From Thermomicrobiales bacterium (lineage in GTDB: Bacteria > Chloroflexota > Chloroflexia > Thermomicrobiales > UBA6265), in the NCBI GenBank assembly GCA_030447145.1, contig JAUJLY010000064.1:1-10465 (forward strand): DNA of 10,465 bases, read 5' to 3'. The notes beneath the pieces were generated by a model. The model made no database searches. It saw only the letters and a list, made by a program, of their open reading frames with translations, and was not told the origin of the DNA. The first letter of the stretch is position 1, and every line of letters starts with the position of its first letter. Both the position numbers and the translations under genes were made by a program. Positions 1 to 5,157 of this stretch are shown here, piece after piece.

Positions 1-1647
1 GGGGGCGGTATCGAGCTCGTAGGTCGCCTCTTCTAGGATGAGGATCGGGGGATTCTTGATGAACATCCGCGCGATCGAGAGCCGCTGCTTCTGGCCCCCG
101 GAGAGTTTGACACCGCGCTCGCCGATGACCGTATCGAGGCCCTTGGGCAGCGCGTCGATAACACGATCCAGTCGCGCGCGCCGTGCAGCCTCCCGGATCT
201 CCTCTTCGGTCGCGCCGAGGCGACCATAGGCAATATTCTCGCGGAACGTCCCGGCGAAGAGGAAGACATCCTGCTGCACATTGCCGATCTCGCGGCGGAG
301 AGAGGTCAGCGTCATGTCGCGGATGTCGATCTCGTCGATCGTGATCCGGCCAGAATCGATCTCATAGAACCGGGGGAGGAGCGAGGAGATCGTCGTCTTC
401 CCGGCACCAGATGGCCCGATGAAGGCGACGGCCTCCCCGGCGTGAATCGTCAGATCGATGTTGCGAAGCACCTTGGTATGGTCGCTGTAGCCAAAGGTGA
501 CGTTCTCGTAGCGGATCTCGCCCTTCAGGTCTCCGACATCAATCGCATCGGGCGCATCCACAATGTCTGGCTCAATATCGAGCAGCTCGGTGTAGCGGCG
601 GAAGCCGGTGATCCCCTTCGGGTAGGTCTCCAGCACGGCATTGATCTTCTCGACCGGACGAAAGAAAACGTTCACCAGCAGCAGGAAGCCAACGAAGCCG
701 CCATTGCTCAGGTCGCCATTGAGCACAAACCAGGAGCCGGCGAGCATCACCACGAGTTGCGTCACGCGCATGCTGAGGTAGCTGAGGGACATGCTCGCCG
801 CCATGATGCGATAGGCGGTCAGCTTGGTGCGGCGGTAGTTCTGGTTGTCCTCGGCAAAAAGCTCGCGCTCATGGTCCTCGTTCGCGAATGCCTGGACCAC
901 GCGCATGCCGCCGACGTTGTTCTCGATCCGGGCGTTGAACTCACCGACGCGCCCGAAGAGGTCGCGCCAGGTGCGGGTCATTCGGCCCCCGTAGCGGGTC
1001 GTCACCCAGGCGGTGATCGGGACGACGATGGCTGTGATCAGGGCGAGTTGCCAGTTGACCGTGAACATCAGGGCGAAGGCACCGATGAAGGTCATGATCG
1101 CGATGAAGAGGTCTTCCGGCCCATGATGGGCCACCTCGCCGATATCTTCCAGGTCCTTGGTCACTCGTGCGACCAGGTGCCCGGTCTTTTGGTTGTCATA
1201 GAACCGGAATGAGAGCTTCTGCAGGTGATCGAAGCTCTTGCGGCGAAGCTCGGTTTCGATATTGATGCCGAGCATGTGGCCCCAGTAATTGACGATGACC
1301 ATTAGCCCGGTATTGACGAGGTAGATGACCAGCAGGGCGATCGCCGCCAGGGTGATGACGCCCCAGTTGCCTTCCGGCAGCAGGCGATCGATGAAGAGGC
1401 TGACCGCCATCGGGAAGGCCAGCTCCATCACGCCGGAGAGCACCGCGCAGCTGAAGTCGATGGCGAAGAGGCGTCGGTGCGGACGGTAGTAGGAGAAAAA
1501 CCGTTTGAGCATCGGCCACAGGGGCCGCTTCGCTGTTGCGTTGGCGGATTGGCTCGCGGTCAGGGCGGACAAGGGGTGCTCCAGGAGACGTTGAATCAGC
1601 ATCGGCCAGAAGGGGAGGGCAATCGCGCAGGTGAGCAATAGCGCCAT
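1..1647 (-). CDS. ABC exporter, fused permease/ATPase (3' end outside window)
   Basis: Type I ABC exporter half-transporter: an N-terminal six-helix membrane domain followed by a nucleotide-binding domain; such proteins dimerise in the inner membrane and export lipids, peptides or drugs. I translated the minus strand from 1647 to 1 and found 549 codons without a stop. Walker A is GPSGAGKTT (bases 391-417, Lys417), the Q-loop is NVQQD (Gln near 459), and the signature is LSGGQ (bases 91-105). Walker B reads ILILEE and the D-loop YELD, where the family normally has ILILDE and SALD. The H-loop and roughly the last 60 residues lie outside the window. The start is uncertain: an in-frame TAG lies upstream at about 1690. 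ATG 1647 follows a weak AGGTAGAG, ATG 1674 has no visible ribosome site, and ATG 1512 (MLKRFFSYYRPHRR) is where most relatives would begin. Substrate cannot be predicted. Transcribed divergently from the LCP gene. Confidence 0.93.
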   Translation of the reverse strand, partial: MALLLTCAIALPFWPMLIQRLLEHPLSALTASQSANATAKRPLWPMLKRFFSYYRPHRRLFAIDFSCAVLSGVMELAFPMAVSLFIDRLLPEGNWGVITLAAIALLVIYLVNTGLMVIVNYWGHMLGINIETELRRKSFDHLQKLSFRFYDNQKTGHLVARVTKDLEDIGEVAHHGPEDLFIAIMTFIGAFALMFTVNWQLALITAIVVPITAWVTTRYGGRMTRTWRDLFGRVGEFNARIENNVGGMRVVQAFANEDHERELFAEDNQNYRRTKLTAYRIMAASMSLSYLSMRVTQLVVMLAGSWFVLNGDLSNGGFVGFLLLVNVFFRPVEKINAVLETYPKGITGFRRYTELLDIEPDIVDAPDAIDVGDLKGEIRYENVTFGYSDHTKVLRNIDLTIHAGEAVAFIGPSGAGKTTISSLLPRFYEIDSGRITIDEIDIRDMTLTSLRREIGNVQQDVFLFAGTFRENIAYGRLGATEEEIREAARRARLDRVIDALPKGLDTVIGERGVKLSGGQKQRLSIARMFIKNPPILILEEATYELDTAP

Positions 1648-1863
1648 CTGCCACTCTACCTGAGCGGAGAGCATTTGGCGAGGGATGCACTACTGGTTGC
1701 TGACCAGAGCGGTCATGCCCGTACTCCCGTATGCACATCTGTTCCACCGAGCCGATTGCATGCTATCTAGTCGTAGCTAGTCACACGTAGCGTCGCGAGC
1801 GGGCCCGGTACCTATACTGATCATACACACCGGGTATTCGCTTCCCGCCAAGGATGAGCATTC
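1648..1863. other. Divergent intergenic region between ABC exporter and LCP gene
   Basis: This stretch must carry the promoters of both the minus-strand ABC gene and the plus-strand LCP gene. The best single hexamer is TATACT at 1813-1818 on the plus strand, 46 bases before the LCP start, but no convincing -35 hexamer lies 16-18 bases upstream. The segment around 1766-1790 is AT-richer than its surroundings and carries two copies of CTAGTC/TAGTC. If the ABC gene really starts at 1674, part of this region is coding. Confidence 0.4.
1813..1818 (+). promoter_or_regulatory. Candidate -10 box for the LCP gene
   Basis: TATACT matches the sigma-70 -10 consensus at five of six positions and lies 46 bases upstream of the LCP start codon. 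There is no good -35 hexamer at the right distance, so this is only a candidate. Confidence 0.3.
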
Positions 1864-2730
1864 ATGTCGCACCGTTTTAATCGTCGTTCCCTGTACGCAA
1901 TGTGTGCATTGGGGATTGTGCTCGCATTGCTACTGGCAGGAACCGGTGTCGCCACTGCCCAGGCGGATGTTGCCTCGGAGCCCGTCACTATCCTGCTGCT
2001 TGGGTCCGACGCCCGGCCCGGCGAGGTCATTGACGGGGTCCGGTCCGACATCATGGTCGTGTTGCATCTGGATCCAGTGGCCAGCGCGTGCGGGATGTTG
2101 AGTATCCCCCGGGATACACGCGTGGAGATTCCGGGAATCGGCTACACCAAGATCAACCATGCGCTGATGGAGGGCGGCGTGCCGTTGGCTACGGAGACTG
2201 TCGAGAGATTCCTTGGGATCGATATCGATCATTACGGGTTGATCGATTTTGTGGCTGCCGCCCAGATCATCGACGCTCTCGGCGGTGTGACCGTTACCAA
2301 CGAGTATGCCTTCGATATTGGCGGCAACCATTACCCGGCCGGGGAGCAGCGGCTGGATGGTGCGCGGGCGGTGCTCTATGCCCGGTACCGCTACGGGCCA
2401 GACGGTGACTTTGGGCGCATTCATCGACAGCAGTAGGTCTTTGCCGGCCTGCTTCGCGAGTTGCAGGGTGCATCGGTGACGCAGCTTACCCAGGCCGCAT
2501 GGGGATCGTTGGGACCGCACATCAAGAGCGACCTCACACCGGCGATGCTCCTGGAACTTGCTTCAACCTATGGCGGCTCCTGCAGCGGCGAGGCTCTCGT
2601 TATCGATACGATTCCTGACACCGCACAGGGATACTACTGGGATGACCTTTTTCAACAGGAGCTCTGGTTTGTGGTGGTCGATCCCGCCGTCGTGCAGCAA
2701 AAGGTCGATGCCTTGATCAACGGGGAATAG
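1864..2730 (+). pseudogene. LytR-CpsA-Psr (LCP) family protein, interrupted by one in-frame TAG
   Basis: LCP proteins sit outside the membrane on an N-terminal anchor and transfer undecaprenyl-linked glycopolymers to peptidoglycan. ATG 1864 has AAGGA at 1851-1855, eight bases upstream. Residues 1-34 form a signal or anchor (MSHRFNRRS, then a hydrophobic run ending near ATAQA). The catalytic core is clear: LLGSDAR at 45-51, R60-S-D, SIPRD at 80-84, K96-x-N98, then the C-terminal signature ARYRYGPDGDFGRIHRQQ at 173-190. A TAG codon at 2434-2436 follows this signature directly. The same frame then continues with VFAGLLREL and runs 98 codons to TAG 2728-2730. Without the amber the protein would be 289 residues, a normal length for a compact LCP protein. 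Relatives commonly have RQQ followed by E or Q here, so one base change (GAG or CAG to TAG) explains it. It is a recent nonsense mutation, a sequencing error or, less likely, readthrough. The truncated 190-residue product would lack the final helices. Confidence 0.88.
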
Positions 2731-2786
2731 GAGCGTTCCGGCGTATCCGCGTTCATCAAACCTTTTCGATTAATCCGTCTCCCGTA

Positions 2787-2792
2787 TATAGT
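2787..2792 (+). promoter_or_regulatory. Candidate -10 box for the response regulator gene
   Basis: TATAGT lies about 95 bases before the regulator start, inside GTATATAGTGG. A weak -35 candidate (TTTCGA, 2764-2769) is 17 bases upstream. The local context, AATCC then GTCTCCCGT then ATATAGT, resembles the segment at 4843-4858 before the histidine kinase gene. TCCCG at 2780-2784 and CGGGA at 2798-2802 form a short inverted repeat around it, which alone is near chance level. Confidence 0.35.
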
Positions 2793-2887
2793 GGAGTCGG
2801 GACATCGAAGAGCTGGGGAATCAGCGGCGGATGCGGCCAGGGAGAGTACGCATTGAGTGGGTGGTGGTCAGAAGATAGTAGGGCGCA

Positions 2888-3529
2888 ATGACAATCCGCA
2901 TTCTCATTGCCGACGATCATAGTGTGGTTCGTCAGGGGCTCCGCATGTTCCTGGAGCTGGACGACGAGCTGGACATCGTTGGCGAGGCGACCAACGGGGC
3001 CGAGGCGGTTGCGCTCGCGAAGGAGCTGCACCCCGACGTCGTGCTCATGGACCTTCTGATGCCGGTCATGGACGGTCTCACGGCGATCTCAACGATGCGC
3101 CGGGAGATGCCGGGGGTCGAGGTCGTGGCGCTGACCAGCGTGCTGGAGGATGCATCCGTTGTCGGCGCCATCCGGGCCGGTGCGATCGGATACCTGCTGA
3201 AAGACACCAACGCCGAGGAGTTGCGGCGCTCCGTCAAGGCCGCCGCCGCGGGCCAGGTGCAGCTTGCCCCCGAGGCCGCCACACGACTCATGCGTGAGGT
3301 TCGGGCGCCGGAAGCTCCGGAGGCGCTCACGGATCGTGAAACTGACGTCTTGCGGCTGCTCGCCGACGGGCAGTCGAACAAGGAGATCGCGCGGAATCTC
3401 ACGATCGGTGAGAAGACCGTCAAGACCCACGTCAGCAGCATTCTGTCCAAGCTTGGGGTCCAGAGCCGGACGCAGGCAGTGCTGCAAGCCATGCGGGATG
3501 GTCTCATCCCGCCGGCGGAAAGTGCTTGA
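2888..3529 (+). CDS. NarL/FixJ-family response regulator transcription factor
   Basis: A 213-residue two-domain DNA-binding response regulator. The receiver domain (about 3-120) has the acidic pair D9-D10, phosphoacceptor D55 in VVLMDLLMPVMDG, T83 and K105 in GYLLKDT, so all key residues for phosphorylation are present. The LuxR/GerE helix-turn-helix (about 145-207) carries LTDRETDVLRLLADGQSNKEIA and EKTVKTHVSSILSKLGVQSRTQAV, with the usual recognition helix. ATG 2888 gives the standard N terminus MTIRILIADDHSVVRQGL; the upstream ribosome site is weak (TAGGG, about 2879-2883). The natural partner is a HisKA_3-type kinase, and one is encoded on the same strand at 5158. The pairing is inferred from family matching and proximity. 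Target genes are unknown. Downstream, a minus-strand deletion remnant converges on it, with 46 bases between the two stops. Confidence 0.96.
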   Translation: MTIRILIADDHSVVRQGLRMFLELDDELDIVGEATNGAEAVALAKELHPDVVLMDLLMPVMDGLTAISTMRREMPGVEVVALTSVLEDASVVGAIRAGAIGYLLKDTNAEELRRSVKAAAAGQVQLAPEAATRLMREVRAPEAPEALTDRETDVLRLLADGQSNKEIARNLTIGEKTVKTHVSSILSKLGVQSRTQAVLQAMRDGLIPPAESA

Positions 3530-3575
3530 CGATTGTTCTGGTTCCTCAGGTAGCCTGCCCAGGGCCGATATTCCG

Positions 3576-4051
3576 TTACCGCGCTGTGACGAGTTGCTGT
3601 GTCGCCAGGGATTGCTCATGATTCTGGTCGAGGTATTGGTCAACGAGTCCAACAGCAACTCCTCCGTCGCCCACCGCGGAAACCACGCGTTTCACTGAGC
3701 CGCTACGTCCATCCCCGATGGCGAAGACACCCGGCACACTGGTTTCCAGCAACAGGGGCGGCCGCTCAAGGGGCCAATGGGCGAGGGAAACGTCCCGGCA
3801 AGTGGGGACATACCCACTCCCTCGGTCATCCTCAACGCGGCCGCCACGAGTGCAACGTCTGCTTCGTTGCTGGCCAAATCTGACAGCACCTGAAGTCCTT
3901 CAGATGCCGCGGGATCTGACAGGATCGAGTAGTCGGCTCCGAAGCGGCGTGCCAATGCCTGCGCGGTCCTTCGAATCTCGGCGACATCGCTGTCTACCAC
4001 GAGAATTGCCGGACGGCTCGTCTGCTGGTCTCGTCGTTCTTGTGTACTCAT
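3576..4051 (-). pseudogene. Deletion remnant of a receiver-domain/thioredoxin-reductase-like FAD oxidoreductase fusion
   Basis: Two pieces of one known fusion type survive, joined at about 3816-3826 in different frames. The 5' piece (ATG 4049-4051, with a GGTGAGG ribosome site at 4055-4061) encodes about 77 residues of a receiver-like domain, PAILVVDSDVAEIRRTAQAL to VALVAAALRMTEG. The 3' piece, shifted to another frame, begins near 3812 and reads YVPTCRD, then HWPLERPPLLLETSVPGVFAIGD, then GSVKRVVSAVG, and stops at TAA 3576-3578. This second piece is the FAD-binding C-terminal signature of thioredoxin-reductase-like oxidoreductases that carry an N-terminal response-regulator domain. Intact relatives have roughly 550 residues, so about 1.2 kb, including the NADPH site, the redox centre and most of the receiver, is missing. 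In its present frame the gene would yield 119 residues with a nonsense tail ending at 3692. The receiver also has Ala where the phosphorylated Asp is expected. It lies 25 bases downstream of the VOC stop, probably as a former operon. Confidence 0.8.
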
Positions 4052-4076
4052 GTCCCTCACCGTATGAATCCCACAC

Positions 4077-4508
4077 TCATTCCTGATGCACTTGCAGATC
4101 GGGGGCTACTTCCTGGTTTCGGGAGGTAATGCGAAGATAATAGCCATCAGGGTCGTTGATTCGAAAGTCAGTTAACGCCCACGGACGGGCCTGCAAGGCG
4201 TGAAGCACGGGATGCCCGGAGGCACCGAAGCGCTCATGGAACTCCAGAACGTCATCGACCTCAAGCACAATCTCAACGCCAGCGCCGCGATCGTTGGCGA
4301 GCCTGGCACGGGTGAAGTACCCGTCTTCCTCCGGGAGTTTCGAGATTGGTCCAAGCCTAAGGACCACGTTGCCGGAGCGCAGGCTGGCATAGTCCGGTTC
4401 TCGTCTGTCTACGTGGAAGCCGAGCACGCGACAATAGAAGTCGATGGAGCTGTCCATGTTGTCCACAAAGAGTTCGAGCCGCAAAGCGATCCCTGTCGAG
4501 GTTGTCAT
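4077..4508 (-). CDS. VOC family protein (glyoxalase/bleomycin-resistance fold)
   Basis: A 143-residue single-domain vicinal oxygen chelate protein. The N-terminal half reads ALRLELFVDNMDSSIDFYCRVLGF, the typical beta-alpha opening with S-x-x-FY. A second repeat begins near GVEIVLEVDDV (76-86), and the closing strand is INDPDGYYLRITSR (117-130). Members include dioxygenases, glyoxalases and antibiotic-binding proteins. Here I cannot place the usual metal triad: the first ligand position aligns with Arg10 rather than His, and the closing strand has Arg126 where Glu is common. A binding or non-canonical role is therefore more likely than glyoxalase activity. ATG 4508 is preceded by a strong GGGAGG ribosome site at about 4511-4516. 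The dead receiver-oxidoreductase gene follows 25 bases downstream on the same strand, so the two probably shared a transcript. Confidence 0.88.
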   Translation of the reverse strand: MTTSTGIALRLELFVDNMDSSIDFYCRVLGFHVDRREPDYASLRSGNVVLRLGPISKLPEEDGYFTRARLANDRGAGVEIVLEVDDVLEFHERFGASGHPVLHALQARPWALTDFRINDPDGYYLRITSRNQEVAPDLQVHQE

Positions 4509-4510
4509 GA

Positions 4511-4516
4511 CCTCCC
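4511..4516 (-). promoter_or_regulatory. Strong ribosome binding site of the VOC gene
   Basis: GGGAGG on the minus strand lies two bases before ATG 4508, within AAAGAGGGAGGTC. The core is close to the start, but the adjacent purine run gives alternative registers. It supports 4508 over any internal start. Confidence 0.55.
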
Positions 4517-4560
4517 TCTTTCCTTCTTCCCGGTTGGGCCAGAAGATGTAGGGTGAGGGA

Positions 4561-4579
4561 GTGAGCAGCCGGTGCTCAC
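4561..4579. terminator. Short perfect hairpin at the end of the small gene
   Basis: GTGAGCA (4561-4567) pairs with TGCTCAC (4573-4579) around a five-base loop. It overlaps the TGA stop (4576-4578) of the small minus-strand gene. No T-run follows on either strand, so it is a weak candidate for a terminator or 3'-end stabiliser. Confidence 0.35.
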
Positions 4580-4803
4580 GGCCGAGCTCCCTCAGCCTTC
4601 ACCGCAACGGGAGTGCTTGAGCCGCCCAGTGCTTGGAACATCCTTCCCAGGCGTCTGATGTGCGCGGCCCCTGGCACGCTCCCCCTGCGAGCGGACGATG
4701 AGCGGGTTGCCTTGGCGATAAGCAGACAATCTTGGTGCACTGCTGCCTCGTGTCGCTCGTGCACTGTTTTGTCGATCAGGTACTCTGCAAAAAGAACATT
4801 CAC
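4576..4803 (-). CDS. Small hypothetical protein (75 aa)
   Basis: A 75-residue reading frame starting at GTG 4801-4803. Its main support is a good ribosome site, AAGGA at 4812-4816, eight bases upstream. The product begins MNVLFAEYLIDKTVHERHEAAV, a plausible amphipathic charged helix, and has a second basic helix-like stretch, AAHIRRLGRMFQALG. This two-helix small-protein pattern recalls unannotated short proteins of Thermomicrobia-type genomes that start MNxY and have an arginine-rich middle, but that is a memory-based resemblance and not a match. It has no signal peptide, cysteine motif or recognised domain. It is divergent from the histidine kinase gene and shares the upstream inverted repeat at 4843-4869. 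A competing frame on the same strand starting at 4840 looks less protein-like. Function is unknown. Confidence 0.5.
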   Translation of the reverse strand: MNVLFAEYLIDKTVHERHEAAVHQDCLLIAKATRSSSARRGSVPGAAHIRRLGRMFQALGGSSTPVAVKAEGARP

Positions 4804-4811
4804 GGCTGTTG

Positions 4812-4816
4812 TCCTT
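4812..4816 (-). promoter_or_regulatory. Ribosome binding site deciding the GTG start of the small gene
   Basis: AAGGA on the minus strand with an 8-base spacer to GTG 4803. There is no in-frame ATG at a comparable place, so this site is what argues for translation of the small frame. Confidence 0.45.
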
Positions 4817-4842
4817 AAGTGTTATTGGCTTAGTCTGCATCC

Positions 4843-4869
4843 AATCCTCTGATATAGTTTGAGAGGATT
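4843..4869. promoter_or_regulatory. Inverted repeat enclosing a -10-like box (candidate operator)
   Basis: AATCCTCT (4843-4850) and AGAGGATT (4862-4869) form a perfect 8-bp inverted repeat with an 11-base spacer, GATATAGTTTG. The spacer contains TATAGT (4853-4858), a five-of-six match to the -10 consensus for plus-strand transcription toward the kinase. No good -35 lies 17 bases upstream, which is common for activator-dependent promoters. The dyad is also 40-66 bases upstream of the divergent small gene, so one protein bound here could act on both. No binding family is assigned. Confidence 0.45.
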
Positions 4870-5157
4870 CAGGCAGGAGTACCTCTGGCGACTGGCGGAA
4901 GTTTGGGTCGGCATCTGGGCGGATTATGGTAGTCCGTCAAAAGGCGGAGCATTCGCCTGGATCGGCCTTCTACCAATGACACGACGGCTGGTCAGGGCTT
5001 TGGAGCTCCGATATGTCGGGCTGCCGGATTGCCCAAGGTAAGTCCCTACCCGTTCACTCGGGCTGGGCTCACGGGAGGCACCTGGTTCTCCAAAAGAAGT
5101 GCAACCGGCTCCGCGTCTCTAACAAGCCATCACATGTTCCTGCAGGGAAGATTGGTC
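4870..5157 (+). other. Long untranslated leader or gap before the kinase gene
   Basis: About 290 bases between the candidate promoter and the kinase start. A plus-strand frame opening at TTG 4859 runs 60 codons (…LAEVWVGIWADYG…), but it has no convincing ribosome site and no recognisable domain, so I do not call it. The kinase frame itself is open back to TTG 5029, but residues encoded before 5158 do not resemble a PAS-kinase N terminus. I see no tRNA, riboswitch or terminator here. Confidence 0.4.

Noticed and set aside
442..1212. Plus-strand open frame of 256 codons opposite the ABC exporter
   Set aside because: It lies wholly antisense to an ABC gene with canonical motifs, has low-complexity His/Glu/Asp-rich composition and matches no family; it is a by-product of GC-rich codon use.
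1196..1747. Minus-strand 183-codon frame overlapping the ABC exporter 5' half
   Set aside because: It is a shifted frame of the exporter, rich in Arg, Pro and His. The exporter frame itself gives continuous transmembrane-domain homology through the same bases.
2434..2436. TAG in the LCP gene as pyrrolysine recoding
   Set aside because: No pylT or pyl genes are in the window, LCP proteins are not known to contain pyrrolysine, and a single substitution explains the codon more simply.
4859..5041. 60-codon plus-strand frame starting TTG before the kinase
   Set aside because: TTG start, no good ribosome site, overlaps the candidate operator, and no recognisable domain.
5041..5130. Possible tRNA-like T-arm sequences (CCGTTCACTCGG, GGTTCTCC) before the kinase
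   Set aside because: No matching acceptor, D-arm or anticodon stem could be built around either, so they are not tRNA genes.
5029..5157. Extended kinase N terminus from TTG 5029 or ATG 5134
   Set aside because: The added residues look unlike any PAS-kinase N terminus. ATG 5158 has a purine-rich ribosome site and leads into a typical charged linker and PAS domain.
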